The notes below the pieces were generated by a model. That model worked only from the letters and a program-made list of their open reading frames with translations. It had not been told where the DNA came from and ran no database searches. The position numbers and the translations under genes are program-made. This document shows positions 19,228-29,722 of a DNA stretch of 64,000 nucleotides, piece after piece. Origin of the DNA: Campylobacter coli (GTDB lineage Bacteria; Campylobacterota; Campylobacteria; Campylobacterales; Campylobacteraceae); contig CP154437.1 of the NCBI GenBank assembly GCA_039516895.1, positions 682,001 to 746,000 of the forward strand, in the 5' to 3' direction. Numbering within the stretch: position 1 is the first letter of the stretch; every line of letters starts with the position of its first letter.

Positions 19228-20547
19228 CTAACTTTTATCTTGCTTGTTAAAATAATTTTTAATCTTTTGCACAAATTTTTCTTTAGGTTTTATCACGCCA
19301 CTTTCCTTGCCATTTGTGGCATGATATACGCTAACTCCATGTTTGCTTGCATAAAATTGCATGAGTAGTTTTTGTAGTTTGTATTCACTAGAATAATTAA
19401 ACCAAGCATTATTGCTTATAGCTATGATAATTTTTGAATTTTTATAATTTTGTTCTTTTGTAGCCTCATAACAAATAGCATTGGTAATGATTTGATCATT
19501 GAGTTTATATTTGCTTTGTAATGGTCCTTGATCAAATTCTGCTATATTGGGTAAAAAGTATTTTTGTATTGTTTCTTTAAAAAATGGAATGTCCTCCCCA
19601 AAAGGTACTAAAAAATGTTTATTGAGTATATAGCTATTGCCTCCTTTGAAAATATATGTGCTATTGTAAGTTTTACCCTCTTGTATGTTAAATGCTCCAG
19701 TTATGATGATAATTTGATGTGATAGTTCTTTTAGCATTTTCTCGTATGAGGTATTTTTGAGGTTAAATGCAAAAGCGGTTTCTGGTAAGATGATGAGTTC
19801 TTTTTTTTCATTGATAGCTTGGATAATTTCCTTGATTAAATTATCTGAATTTACAGATACATTTTCTTGAAGGAATTTTTGATCTTGAGATATATCTGTA
19901 GAAATAAGCTTATAGGATAGATTTAAATCTTCTGATTTTTTTTCATCGTATTGAAAACCTATAGAAAATACAATCAAAAGAATAGCAATTTTATAATATC
20001 TTGAAATATAATTTTCATGAATAATATATGCTAGTAAAAAAATACAAATAATACCACGATAGCTAGGATCAAAAAAACCATATACAGTATAAATTCCCCA
20101 ATTAAGCCAATCAAAGCCTAAAGGATGAATAAAACTTAAACAAAAAATTCCACAAAGGCGTAAAAAATCAAATTTAAGTAAATAACAAATTCTAAAGAGT
20201 ATTCCATAAACTATACCTATAAGGATAATCACTATAGGCACTAAATAATTTAAATCAAAATAAATCGAAGAAAGCCCTATCCACCAAAACCAAAGCACCC
20301 CTACAAAAAATCCTATCCAAAAATATTGCTTAGGACTTTTGCTTTTTAAAAGTAAAACTAAGCCCCAAATTGCGAGGAATGAACTGATAGCTTGGGTAAA
20401 AATATTTTCAAAAAAAGATAAATAAATACAATTTGAAAGTAAAAATGCTATAAAAAAGACTTTTATTATTTTAAAAATGGTAGAATTAGTGTTTAATTTT
20501 TTTGGAATAAAGGAAAAATATGGCAGAAAATTCAATTTTAACTTCAT
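19228..20547 (-). CDS. lnt: Apolipoprotein N-acyltransferase
   Basis: Lnt adds the third acyl chain to lipoproteins at the inner membrane. The protein has about six to seven N-terminal hydrophobic helices and a C-terminal nitrilase-like domain with the triad glutamate in LPETAFAF, lysine in LNKHFLVPFGED and cysteine in NAICYEA. The chosen ATG at 20547 has an AGAGG ribosome site six bases upstream; a start at 20574 has none. Both overlap the divergent yajC 5' end (20520), an unusual head-to-head overlap, so the start remains open. Confidence 0.88.
   Translation of the reverse strand: MKLKLNFLPYFSFIPKKLNTNSTIFKIIKVFFIAFLLSNCIYLSFFENIFTQAISSFLAIWGLVLLLKSKSPKQYFWIGFFVGVLWFWWIGLSSIYFDLNYLVPIVIILIGIVYGILFRICYLLKFDFLRLCGIFCLSFIHPLGFDWLNWGIYTVYGFFDPSYRGIICIFLLAYIIHENYISRYYKIAILLIVFSIGFQYDEKKSEDLNLSYKLISTDISQDQKFLQENVSVNSDNLIKEIIQAINEKKELIILPETAFAFNLKNTSYEKMLKELSHQIIIITGAFNIQEGKTYNSTYIFKGGNSYILNKHFLVPFGEDIPFFKETIQKYFLPNIAEFDQGPLQSKYKLNDQIITNAICYEATKEQNYKNSKIIIAISNNAWFNYSSEYKLQKLLMQFYASKHGVSVYHATNGKESGVIKPKEKFVQKIKNYFNKQDKS
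20481..20486 (+). promoter_or_regulatory. Candidate -10 box for the yajC operon
   Basis: TAGAAT 33 bases before the yajC start, inside the 5' part of the divergent lnt gene. It would drive the 16-kb yajC-hemD run. Confidence 0.5.
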
Positions 20548-20792
20548 TGTTACCTCTTGTTGTGCTATTTGCAATTTTTTATTTTTTGGTTATAAGACCA
20601 CAACAAAAACAAGCAAAAGCACATAAGCAAATGCTAGAATCCCTTCAAAAAGGCGATAAGATTATCACCAATGGTGGACTTATTTGTGAAGTCGTAAAAC
20701 CAGAGGACGATTTTATCAAAGTTAAGCTTAATGAAGACAATGTTACTGCAAAAATTTCAAGAGAATTTATAGCAAAGAAAATTGATGCGTAA
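20520..20792 (+). CDS. yajC: Preprotein translocase accessory subunit YajC
   Basis: The 90-aa protein has one N-terminal membrane helix ending in FYFLVIRPQQKQAKAHKQML, the YajC signature, and a short cytoplasmic domain with GDKIITNGG. It associates with SecDF. The AAAGGA ribosome site is well placed. It overlaps secD by 11 bases. Confidence 0.96.
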   Translation: MAENSILTSLLPLVVLFAIFYFLVIRPQQKQAKAHKQMLESLQKGDKIITNGGLICEVVKPEDDFIKVKLNEDNVTAKISREFIAKKIDA

Positions 20793-22365
20793 TTCTAAAA
20801 TCACTTATCGATTAGTTGTTTTTATTGCGGTATTTATTTTTGGAGTTGTTTTTTCGCTCCCTTCTTTTTTGCAATCCGAGCGAGGAGCGAAAATCAATTT
20901 AGGGCTTGATTTGCAAGGCGGACTTTATATGCTTTTGGGTGTAGATAATCAAGAAGCTGTAAAATCTAAAATCAAATCCGTCGCTTCTTCTTTGAGTTAT
21001 TCTTTTAATAAAGAGAATATTTTAAATGATGGATTAAATATTCACGATGATAGTTTGGATTTTACTTTATTGGATAATGCAGATATAGTTAAGACCGAAA
21101 ATTTACTCAAAGAAATTAATGGGCTTAATGTGCAAAGAGAAGATATGCATTATATAGTTTCTTTTACCCCAGAAGAGGTTAAAAGTATAGAAAATTTTGC
21201 TCTTTTGCAAGCAGTTGAGACGATTAGAAATCGTTTGGATCAATTTGGTTTAGCAGAACCGACGGTCGCAAAACAAGGTGAAGATAAAATTCTGGTCGAA
21301 TTAGCAGGAATTAAAACCAAAGAAGATGAATTAAGAGCTAAAGAGCGCATTACTAAAGCAGCTCATTTGCAACTCATGGAGGTAGATGATTCTAAAATGA
21401 GTCAAGCTTCTAATATGAGCGATGCTGAAGCAGCGAGTTATGGGCTTGTTTTGGTTCCTGATTCTAGAAATCCAAATTTAAAGTATCCTTTAAAAAATAT
21501 TCCTATTTTAGATGGTTCTATGCTTACAGATGCTAGAGTAGGACTTAGTGATAAAAGTAATTATCCTGTTATTAATTTTACTTTAAATGCTGAAGGTTCT
21601 AAGAAATTTGCTGATTATACAGGGGCAAATGTTGGAAAGCGTTTGGCTATCGTGCTAGATAATAAAGTATATTCTGCTCCATCGATTAATGAACGCATAG
21701 GTGGTGGAAGTGGTCAAATCAGCGGGGCTTTTACTCAAGAAGAGGCGCGAGATGTAGCTGTGGCTTTAAGAAGTGGGGCTTTATTGGCACCGGTTAAACT
21801 TTTAGAACAAAGAAGTATAGGTCCATCTTTGGGTGCTGATAGTATCAAAATGAGTATGATAGCTCTTATAGGTGCTTCGATTTTTATCGTAGTATTTATG
21901 GTGCTTTATTATGGTATGGCAGGAATTTTTGCCAATATCGCAATGCTTGTTAATGTTTTGGTTGTTGTGGCTGTGATGGCAATGTTTGGCGCAACCTTGA
22001 CCTTACCAGGTATGGCAGGACTTGTTTTAACTGTGGGCATGGCTGTTGATGCTAATGTTATTATTAATGAGCGTATTCGAGAGCTTTTGCGCGAAGGGGC
22101 AAATATCAAAGCAAGCATAGAGCAAGGTTATAAAAATGCTATGAGTGCGATAATAGATTCTAATATCACTTCTCTTGTAACTTCCATAGCACTTTATGCT
22201 TATGGAACAGGTGCTGTTAAAGGATTTGCAGTGACTTTGGGGATTGGTATTGTTGTTTCTATGATTACTGCTATTTGGGGAACGCATGGAATGTTTGATT
22301 ATTTTATGCGCCGCATTGAAAAAAGTAATAATACAAGATTTTGGTTTGGTTATAGGAGAAAATAA
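20782..22365 (+). CDS. secD: Protein translocase subunit SecD
   Basis: SecD uses the proton gradient to help pull proteins across the membrane. The 527-aa protein has an N-terminal membrane helix, GLDLQGGLYMLLGV, a large periplasmic domain, and C-terminal helices with ALRSGALLAPV, the GMAVDANVIINERIRE motif and a final membrane helix. A second possible start (the Met at 20785) does not alter the call. Its stop overlaps secF by one base. Confidence 0.96.
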   Translation: MMRNSKITYRLVVFIAVFIFGVVFSLPSFLQSERGAKINLGLDLQGGLYMLLGVDNQEAVKSKIKSVASSLSYSFNKENILNDGLNIHDDSLDFTLLDNADIVKTENLLKEINGLNVQREDMHYIVSFTPEEVKSIENFALLQAVETIRNRLDQFGLAEPTVAKQGEDKILVELAGIKTKEDELRAKERITKAAHLQLMEVDDSKMSQASNMSDAEAASYGLVLVPDSRNPNLKYPLKNIPILDGSMLTDARVGLSDKSNYPVINFTLNAEGSKKFADYTGANVGKRLAIVLDNKVYSAPSINERIGGGSGQISGAFTQEEARDVAVALRSGALLAPVKLLEQRSIGPSLGADSIKMSMIALIGASIFIVVFMVLYYGMAGIFANIAMLVNVLVVVAVMAMFGATLTLPGMAGLVLTVGMAVDANVIINERIRELLREGANIKASIEQGYKNAMSAIIDSNITSLVTSIALYAYGTGAVKGFAVTLGIGIVVSMITAIWGTHGMFDYFMRRIEKSNNTRFWFGYRRK

Positions 22366-23336
22366 TGCAGTTTTTTAGCGAAAAGAAAATTTATGATTTT
22401 ATGAGAATGCGTTTTGCTGCAATTTCTCTTTCTATTGTTTTATTTTTTGGTTCTATTTATTTGCTTTGGGATAGAGGTTTGCAATTTGGTATTGATTTTA
22501 GTGGGGGTACTTTAATCCAACTTAAATACGATACAGCAGCTCCTATTCCTCAAATTCGTGAAATTTTAGAAAAACAAGGCAGTTTCCAAAATTTATCTGT
22601 AACCGAATTTGGAAGTAAAGAAGAGATTACTATTCGTTTTTTAGGAAGTAATGATAGCTTAGGTAGTGATATAGGTGAGCATATTAGTACTCTTTTAAAA
22701 GATACGGGCAAATTTGAAGTGCGTCGTGCTGATGTCGTGGGTCCAAAAGTGGGCGATGAGCTTAGAAATAAGGGTATTATGGCTATCATTGTATCCTTAG
22801 TCGCTATTTTGATTTATATTGCAATACGCTTTGAATGGCGTTTTGCATTAGCAGCAATTATTAGCGAAATTCACGATGTTGTGATTACTTTGGGAGCGAT
22901 TTCATTATTTAAAATTGATGTCAATTTAGATACTTTGGCTGCAGTTTTAACAGTGCTTGGATATTCCTTAAATGATACAATTATCATTTTTGATAGAATC
23001 AGAGAAGGGATTAAGACAAGTAAAAAAAGCGAACTTGCTCCTATTATCAACGAAAGTGTCTCAGCAACCTTATCTAGAACAGTATTGACTTCAGGACTTA
23101 CTTTGGCTACTGTTGTGATACTTTATTTTTTTGGCGGAGAGATGATACAAGGTTTTTCTTTGGCTTTGATAGTGGGTATTGTTGTAGGAACTTTAAGTTC
23201 AATTTTTGTAGCTAGTCCAACTTTACTTTGGTTTAAATTCAGTGTTATTGATTTTAGAAATAAAGAACTTGAAAAACTTAAAAGAAAGCAAGAAAAAGAA
23301 CGCAATCGTGCAATGTATGAAAAAGGAACGGTTTAA
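22365..23336 (+). CDS. secF: Protein translocase subunit SecF
   Basis: The 323-aa partner of SecD has the N-terminal helix, FGIDFSGGTLIQLKYD, six membrane segments and GYSLNDTIIIFDRIRE with SRTVLTSGLTL. The C-terminal tail is highly charged. It is separated from leuS by nine bases. Confidence 0.96.
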   Translation: MQFFSEKKIYDFMRMRFAAISLSIVLFFGSIYLLWDRGLQFGIDFSGGTLIQLKYDTAAPIPQIREILEKQGSFQNLSVTEFGSKEEITIRFLGSNDSLGSDIGEHISTLLKDTGKFEVRRADVVGPKVGDELRNKGIMAIIVSLVAILIYIAIRFEWRFALAAIISEIHDVVITLGAISLFKIDVNLDTLAAVLTVLGYSLNDTIIIFDRIREGIKTSKKSELAPIINESVSATLSRTVLTSGLTLATVVILYFFGGEMIQGFSLALIVGIVVGTLSSIFVASPTLLWFKFSVIDFRNKELEKLKRKQEKERNRAMYEKGTV

Positions 23337-23345
23337 AGGAAGATT

Positions 23346-25778
23346 ATGGCTTATGATGCAAATTTGATAGAAAAAAAATGGCAAGAAATTTGGGATAAAA
23401 ATGAGTATTTTGAACCTAAAGATGATTTAACCTTACCTAAAAAATATATTTTATCCATGTTTCCTTACCCTAGCGGGCGTATACATATGGGACATGTAAG
23501 AAATTATAGTATAGGTGATGCTATTGCTAGATATTATCGCAAGATAGGTTATAATGTTTTGCATCCTATTGGTTTTGATAGTTTTGGTATGCCAGCTGAA
23601 AATGCAGCTATTAAGCACAAAATTCATCCAAAATCTTGGACTTATGAAAATATAGCCTATATGAAAAATGAACTTTTTTCTTTAGGTTTTTCTTTTTCAA
23701 AAAAAAGAATGCTTGCGACCTCTGATCCACTCTATACAAAATTTGAACAAGAATTTTTTATCAAAATGTATGAAAAGGGCTTGATTTATACTAAAGAAGC
23801 GAATGTAAATTGGTGTGAGCAAGATCAAACTGTTTTAGCAAATGAGCAAGTAGAAGATGGAAAGTGTTGGCGTTGTGGACATGAAGTAGTTCAAAAAAAG
23901 ATGCCAGGGTATTATGTAAAAATCACAGCCTATGCGGAAGAGCTTTTAAGTGAGCTTGAGAATTTAAAAGATAAGTGGCCTTCTCAGGTTTTAACCATGC
24001 AAGAAAATTGGATAGGTAAAAGTGAGGGTTTGGAATTTTCTTTAAATTTAGACAAAGAAAGCTTGGAAAAAACAAAGACGCAATCTTTTGAAGTTTTTAC
24101 CACTCGTGCAGATACTATTTATGGTATTTCTTATGTAGCTTTAGCGCCTGAACATAAAATCGTGCAAAATTTAATACAGGCAAATTGTTTAGATGATGAA
24201 AAAGTAGAGCAAATTAAAAATATGCAAAAACAAAGTGCTAGAGAAAGACAAATGGCTGATAAGCAAGGGTGCTTTTTAGGAATTTACGCTATTCATCCTT
24301 TGACTCAAGAAAAACTCCCTGTTTGGGTAGCAAATTTTGTATTAGCTGATTATGGTAGCGGAGCTGTAATGGCTGTTCCAGCTCACGATGAGAGAGATTT
24401 TGAATTTGCTAATAAATATAAACTTGAAATCAAACAAGTGATTGAGTGCGAAGATGCACAGCTTCCTTATGTTCAAAAAACAGGAAAGCTTATCCAAAGT
24501 GGCGAATTTAATGGGCTTGATTGTAATGAAGCAAGAGCAAGAATTATTTCAAAATTTGAAGATGAAAAACTAGGAAAAAGGGTTATTAATTTTAAAATTC
24601 GCGATTGGGGAGTTTCTCGCCAAAGATATTGGGGTGCTCCTATACCTATGGTAAAATGTAAAGCTTGTGGGATCGTGCCTCAAAAAATTGAAAATTTACC
24701 TATTACCTTACCTGAAGATATTCAAATCACAGGAGAGGGTAATCCGCTTGAAAAACATCCCACTTGGAAAAATTGCACTTGTCCAAAATGCGGACAAGAG
24801 GCTCAAAAAGAAAGCGATACTTTAGATACTTTTTTTGAAAGTTCATGGTATTTTGCACGCTTTGCAAGCGATGAGAAAACATGGCAAGAAAAGGCTTTGG
24901 ATAAAGAGAGTGTGAAATATTGGATGAATGTTGATCAATATATAGGTGGTATAGAGCATGCGATTTTACATTTGCTTTATGCAAGATTTTTCCAAAAAGT
25001 TTTAAAAGATTTGGGGTATTTGGAAGATAATGAGCCTTTTGCTAAACTTTTAACCCAAGGCATGGTTTTAAAAGATGGTGCTAAAATGTCTAAATCTAAA
25101 GGAAATGTAGTCGATCCTGATGATATTATCAATAAATATGGAGCTGATACAGCAAGGCTTTTTATTCTTTTTGCTGCACCTCCTGCTAAAGAACTTGAGT
25201 GGAATGATGATGCGGTTGAAGGAGCTTATAGATTTATTTGCAGGCTTTATGATAGGGCTCAAAATGTTAGAGCTGGAGAGCTTTTAGAATTTAAGCATGA
25301 GGATTTGAATAAGGAAGAAAAATACGCTAGATTGAAAGTGTATGAAGCTTTGAAAAAATCTTTTGAAGTTTATACTCAAAGTTTCGCCTTTAATACCTTA
25401 ATCGCTGCTTGTATGGAGGCGCTTAACGCCTTAGCTGTTTGCAAAAATGAAGCTTTAGAGCAGGAAGCTTTTTATATTATCTTAAATATTTTAGAGCCTA
25501 TTATTCCTCATGTGTGTTTTGAATTAAGTGATAAGCTTTTTAAATGTGAGAATTTTAAGGTTTTAAAATTAAAAGAAGAAGTTTTTATAAAAGATAGCTT
25601 GAATTTGGGTATCAGTGTAAATGGTAAAAAGCGCGGAGAAGTTGAAGTTTCAAGCTCAGCAAGCCAAGATGAAATTTTAGAACTAGCAAAGCAAAAAGTT
25701 TCAAAATGGTTAGAGGGTAAAAATATAGTTAAAGAGATTTATGTAGAGGGAAAATTGGTAAATTTGGTGATAAAATGA
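23346..25778 (+). CDS. leuS: Leucyl-tRNA synthetase
   Basis: The 810-aa class I synthetase has the HIGH-type motif RIHMGHVRN, the CP1 editing domain with the TRADTIYG region, a zinc-type knuckle (CWRCGHE), and [10 protein letters not shown]. The C-terminal tRNA-binding domain is complete. Its stop overlaps lptE by four bases, tying an essential tRNA synthetase to envelope genes. Confidence 0.97.
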   Translation: MAYDANLIEKKWQEIWDKNEYFEPKDDLTLPKKYILSMFPYPSGRIHMGHVRNYSIGDAIARYYRKIGYNVLHPIGFDSFGMPAENAAIKHKIHPKSWTYENIAYMKNELFSLGFSFSKKRMLATSDPLYTKFEQEFFIKMYEKGLIYTKEANVNWCEQDQTVLANEQVEDGKCWRCGHEVVQKKMPGYYVKITAYAEELLSELENLKDKWPSQVLTMQENWIGKSEGLEFSLNLDKESLEKTKTQSFEVFTTRADTIYGISYVALAPEHKIVQNLIQANCLDDEKVEQIKNMQKQSARERQMADKQGCFLGIYAIHPLTQEKLPVWVANFVLADYGSGAVMAVPAHDERDFEFANKYKLEIKQVIECEDAQLPYVQKTGKLIQSGEFNGLDCNEARARIISKFEDEKLGKRVINFKIRDWGVSRQRYWGAPIPMVKCKACGIVPQKIENLPITLPEDIQITGEGNPLEKHPTWKNCTCPKCGQEAQKESDTLDTFFESSWYFARFASDEKTWQEKALDKESVKYWMNVDQYIGGIEHAILHLLYARFFQKVLKDLGYLEDNEPFAKLLTQGMVLKDGAKMSKSKGNVVDPDDIINKYGADTARLFILFAAPPAKELEWNDDAVEGAYRFICRLYDRAQNVRAGELLEFKHEDLNKEEKYARLKVYEALKKSFEVYTQSFAFNTLIAACMEALNALAVCKNEALEQEAFYIILNILEPIIPHVCFELSDKLFKCENFKVLKLKEEVFIKDSLNLGISVNGKKRGEVEVSSSASQDEILELAKQKVSKWLEGKNIVKEIYVEGKLVNLVIK

Positions 25779-26287
25779 AAGGAATTTTATTTTTTATCGT
25801 GGCTTTATTTTTGGGGGCGTGCGGTTATATTCCGACCTCAAAAGTAGCGGATAATATTTTTAATGATAAAGTATATGTCAATGTGGAGTTAAGCCTTCAA
25901 GATCCTAGAAATAGTATTTTCGTAGCCGATACTCTTAAAGAGATGGTTATTTCAAAATTAGGGCGAAAATTGGCTTTAAAACATGAGGCAGATGATGTGA
26001 TCAATGTTAGAATGAATAATCTTGAATTTATCCCTTTAGTCTATGATCAAAATGGTTATGTTGTAAGCTATAAAGCTAAACTTAATTTAGAATTTAAAGT
26101 GGTATTTAAAGATGGTACTGTTGAACATTTTAATACAAGCGGAAGCTATAATTTTGATATATCGCCTAATAGTATTATCAGTGATTCAGCGCGTTATGAA
26201 GCTATACGAGCAGCTTCTAGCGAAGCTTTTGATGAATTTATTTCAGTAATAGCCATAAAGGGACAAAAGCGTGCTACCCAATATTAA
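25775..26287 (+). CDS. lptE: LptE-like outer-membrane lipoprotein
   Basis: The 170-aa protein has a lipoprotein signal peptide with the lipobox LGAC at about residue 16, followed by a small alpha/beta domain ([18 protein letters not shown], later [18 protein letters not shown]). Size, lipobox and layout match the LptE plug protein that assembles LptD for lipopolysaccharide export. lptE sequences are weakly conserved, so the assignment leans on shape and position after leuS. Confidence 0.75.
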   Translation: MKGILFFIVALFLGACGYIPTSKVADNIFNDKVYVNVELSLQDPRNSIFVADTLKEMVISKLGRKLALKHEADDVINVRMNNLEFIPLVYDQNGYVVSYKAKLNLEFKVVFKDGTVEHFNTSGSYNFDISPNSIISDSARYEAIRAASSEAFDEFISVIAIKGQKRATQY

Positions 26288-27674
26288 TGAAATAGCAAAA
26301 GAAACTTTAATTACGCTCAAAGATAGAAAGCTTCGTCCTACTCCCGAAAACTATACAGAAATTTTTGAAGAACTTTCTAAAAAATATGGCTTAATAAGCT
26401 CAAATAAAGCAAAGCTTGAAAAATACAAAGCCTTGCTTTTGCCAAACTATCAACAAGAATTAAATTCTAAATCTATCCGCACTTTAGAAGAATTAATAAG
26501 CTTTTTAATTTCCGCCTTAAATAGGCAAAATGGAAAACAATTCAGTGAATTTTTTGATTTTTTAGCTACTTTATCCAAGAGTTTACAAGTAAGTAGGGAT
26601 AAAAAAATCAGAGACTTGGCTAAAATTACTTCTATTAGAATTTCAAAAACTATGGACAGCGAAAGTATTTATTTACTTTCTAAAAAATGGAAAGAATTTG
26701 AAAAAAGCTATAATGAAAGTGATTTAGAAGGCGAACTAAGAAGATATGGTATCGCAAAATATGATGATTTTGATACGGTGGTTAGAAAACTTTTAAATAA
26801 GTTAGAAGAAAGAAGTTTAGAAGTTTTTGCTGAGCTTTTAACCTCTTGTTTAAATCCATCTTTAGTTGAGGATCTTAAAATTCACGGCTTTGCACAAAAT
26901 TTACTTCAAAGGCCCTTTCTTTTAAGTGAAAGCAGTTTTAAAAATGAACTTTTGGAATTTGTCAATCGTCGCGTGATGGTTGATAATATGTACGTGCAAA
27001 AAAATTTAAATTTTTTTAATGATAATTTAAAAAAGATCTATGAGCTTTTTATATTGCTAAATAAGTCCAATGAACAAAATATAGATTTTATAAACACCTT
27101 AAAACCCGATAACAAAGGAGAAGTAAAACTTAGTTTTGAACTTTTAAAGCAAAAATTTATGCAGCTTAGTGAGAAGATTAATTCTTTAAATGCACAAATT
27201 GAATTTACGCAAAATTTAGAAGAGCGCGAATCTTGGAGTGTTTTAAAAGAGCTTGAGAGATTGGATGAGAATTACAACAAGTATAAGGTTAATTATTCTT
27301 TGGCATTGTTTTCTATAAAAAATTATCGTTTTATTATGGAAAAATATGGAGTGGGCAGTTTAAATGAGATTTTTGTGCGTTTTAAAAAGATTTTAAAAGA
27401 AAGTTGTACTGAATTTGATGAACTTTGGATGTTAGATGAAAAGAGTTATCTTATTATATCGCCTGGAAGAAATAAAGAAAAAGTCGCACAACTTGTTCGA
27501 GAAAATTTAAAGACTATTGAAAATTTTCGTTTTATTTACAAAAAAGATATTATTACTCCAAAGATTATCACAGCTTATTTGGATAAACAAAGCATGCCTC
27601 ATGTCAATATTTTAGAAAAATTAATAAATGAAATTTCAAATTTAGATGAAAGAAACGATGCAAAAGATCAGTAA
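26271..27674 (+). CDS. Protein with degenerate C-terminal GGDEF-like domain
   Basis: The 467-aa protein starts at GTG (GGGA ribosome site), overlapping lptE by 17 bases. The first 300 residues are charged and helical with no recognised domain. The last 150 (from about 320) follow the GGDEF layout: a YSLALFSIKNYRFIMEKYG strand-helix, a NEIFVRFKKIL helix, then WMLDEKSYLIIS and a helix before the final strands. The GG(D/E)EF active-site loop itself is absent, so cyclic-di-GMP synthesis is not expected. Its role is unknown. Confidence 0.65.
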   Translation: MLPNINEIAKETLITLKDRKLRPTPENYTEIFEELSKKYGLISSNKAKLEKYKALLLPNYQQELNSKSIRTLEELISFLISALNRQNGKQFSEFFDFLATLSKSLQVSRDKKIRDLAKITSIRISKTMDSESIYLLSKKWKEFEKSYNESDLEGELRRYGIAKYDDFDTVVRKLLNKLEERSLEVFAELLTSCLNPSLVEDLKIHGFAQNLLQRPFLLSESSFKNELLEFVNRRVMVDNMYVQKNLNFFNDNLKKIYELFILLNKSNEQNIDFINTLKPDNKGEVKLSFELLKQKFMQLSEKINSLNAQIEFTQNLEERESWSVLKELERLDENYNKYKVNYSLALFSIKNYRFIMEKYGVGSLNEIFVRFKKILKESCTEFDELWMLDEKSYLIISPGRNKEKVAQLVRENLKTIENFRFIYKKDIITPKIITAYLDKQSMPHVNILEKLINEISNLDERNDAKDQ

Positions 27675-28833
27675 AGTTGATGAATTTTTAGCACAAAAGA
27701 GTACAAATTATGACAAGATTGATCGTTTTGTTATGTTTAGAATGTATGAAAAATATAAAACAAATTTCTTAGTTAAACCCATTATCCATATCATAGGGAC
27801 AAATGGAAAGGGAAGTACGGGTAGATTTTTAACTCAACTTTTAGAAGGTTTAGGTTTTAAAGTGGGGCATTATACAAGTCCGCATATTTTTGAATTTCGT
27901 GAACGCTTTTATAAAAATGGAGATAGTGTTAGTGAAAATGATTTAGAGCTTGCACATAAAAATTTGCTAGATATTTTTAAAGAGGATTTAAAAAAACTTA
28001 GCTATTTTGAATACGCCACTTTTTTAGCGGTGGAGCTCTTTAAAGATTGTGATTATATGATTTTTGAAGCAGGGGTAGGGGGTGAATATGACGCAACTTC
28101 TGTTTTTGATAAAAAACTGAGTATTTTTACAAAGGTGGGGTTTGATCATACTCAAATTTTGGGAGATACTTTAGAAAAGATTGCTAGAACAAAATTCAAA
28201 GTTATGGCAAAACAAGCTTTGATTTCAAACGAGCAAGACGAAAGAGTTTTGCAAATGGCTCAAAAAATAGCATCTCTAAAAAACACAAAATTGTATTTTT
28301 CATGGCAGCCTAAGGGTGAAATTTTAGAGCAGCTTGATGATTATGTTCAAAAATACAACCTACCTGAATTTTTAAGACACAATTTAATTTTAGCCTTAAA
28401 TGCATTAGAAATATTACTTTCTAAAGAAAAACTTAGTCAAGCTTTGCTAAAATTAGGAAAATTAAAATTAAAAGGACGCTGCGAGCAAGTTGCGTCTAAT
28501 TTATATGTGGATGTGGGTCATAATGTTATGGCTGCTAACGCCTTGTGTAAAAAATTTATAGGTGAAAAACTTGTTTTAGTCTACAATTCTTATCTTGATA
28601 AAGATATTTTTGAGATTTTAAAAACATTAAAGCCTATTATTGATACAATAAAAATATATAAATATATTAGTTTAGAAAGAAAATTGGCTAATGATGAAAT
28701 TTATCAAGTTGCCAATGATTTAAATCTTAGGTGTGAAGAATTTGTTTCTTTAGATGAAAGGAAAAAAACTTTAGTTTTTGGTTCTTTCGCCTTAGTCGAA
28801 AGTTTTTTAAAGGAGTGGAGTGATAAAAAATAA
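27658..28833 (+). CDS. folC: Folylpolyglutamate synthase / dihydrofolate synthase
   Basis: FolC adds glutamate to folates. The 391-aa Mur-ligase-fold protein has the ATP loop IIGTNGKGSTGRFLTQ, FEAGVGGEYDATSVF, a KVGFDHTQILG motif and a C-terminal YVDVGHNVMAANAL. Two nearby starts exist (27646 and 27658); I chose the second because GAAAGA precedes it, but the difference is four residues. Its stop overlaps the next gene by 14 bases. Confidence 0.9.
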   Translation: MQKISKVDEFLAQKSTNYDKIDRFVMFRMYEKYKTNFLVKPIIHIIGTNGKGSTGRFLTQLLEGLGFKVGHYTSPHIFEFRERFYKNGDSVSENDLELAHKNLLDIFKEDLKKLSYFEYATFLAVELFKDCDYMIFEAGVGGEYDATSVFDKKLSIFTKVGFDHTQILGDTLEKIARTKFKVMAKQALISNEQDERVLQMAQKIASLKNTKLYFSWQPKGEILEQLDDYVQKYNLPEFLRHNLILALNALEILLSKEKLSQALLKLGKLKLKGRCEQVASNLYVDVGHNVMAANALCKKFIGEKLVLVYNSYLDKDIFEILKTLKPIIDTIKIYKYISLERKLANDEIYQVANDLNLRCEEFVSLDERKKTLVFGSFALVESFLKEWSDKK

Positions 28834-29722
28834 ATTTACCATCACCATTACAGATATCAATGGTTCAAGGCATTTTTATTTAAATCAGATTATTAAAAAA
28901 ATCGTTCTTTATGTAGTAGCTTTTATATTTTTATTTTTAATTTTTAGCGGTTTTTATATTAAATATCTTGACAGTAAACTCAGCGATATCAGTACTAAAA
29001 GAGAAGAGCTTTTAGCAAAGAGCAAGGAGTTAGAGCTTGCTAATGCGCAAATGCAAAAAAATGTTGAAGAAAAGGCAAAGCAATATGCAGCCATAGAAGA
29101 TAAGATCGCTTCTTTTGAAGAAGCTTTAGGTCTAGAGGCTGAAAATAATCTTACTATTACAGATAGACTTGATAACTTAAAGCTTACAAATGAGCAGCAG
29201 ATTGGGATATTGGGGCAAATTCCCAATGGATGGCCTATTGAAAACAAAGGAGTTACTGGGAATTTTGGATAGAGAGAGCATCCTCTTTTAAAAAGAAGAG
29301 AATTTCATCCAGGCATTGATCTAAGAGCAGCAGTAGGTACGCCTATATATGCACCTGCTAACGGAGTTGTCGAGTTTTCAGGATATAGCGATAATGGTTA
29401 TGGCTATAATGTTATTTTATTGCATAATTTTGGCTTTAAAACTGTTTTTGCTCATATGGTACGAAAAGACGTTGTCAAAGCGGGTCAGTTTGTCAATAAG
29501 GGCCAATTGATAGGTTATACTGGCAATACAGGACTTTCAACTGGTCCGCATTTGCACTATGAAGTGAGGTTTATTAATAAAACCTTAGAGCCTTTATATT
29601 TTTTAAATTTAGAAAGAAAAAATATGAATGAATTTTTTAATCAAGAAAGGAGAGTTCCATGGCAATCTTTAATAAAAGCGGTAACAGCACAGCACTTAGC
29701 TCCAGTTCCGAAACAACAGTAA
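28820..29722 (+). pseudogene. pgp3: Pgp3-type M23 peptidoglycan endopeptidase interrupted by an in-frame amber codon
   Basis: The frame from GTG 28820 to the stop at 29722 would encode a 300-aa membrane-anchored M23 peptidase: an N-terminal membrane helix (about residues 25-45), a coiled coil (about 50-115) and a LytM domain. Codon 151 is TAG, in the conserved NFGYR-HP context where M23 enzymes have tyrosine, so a single base change explains it. The frame continues without another break through HPGID (His163, Asp167) and HLHYE (His244, His246), the zinc and catalytic residues. All catalytic residues lie after the stop. The Campylobacter enzyme at this position is Pgp3, needed for helical cell shape (from memory). 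The product is probably a 150-residue anchor without activity. Confidence 0.85.

Noticed and set aside
29420-29722. Second half of pgp3 as an independent gene starting at TTG 29420
   Set aside because: The start would cut through the M23 domain after His163 and Asp167, and there is no ribosome site; it is the tail of the interrupted gene.
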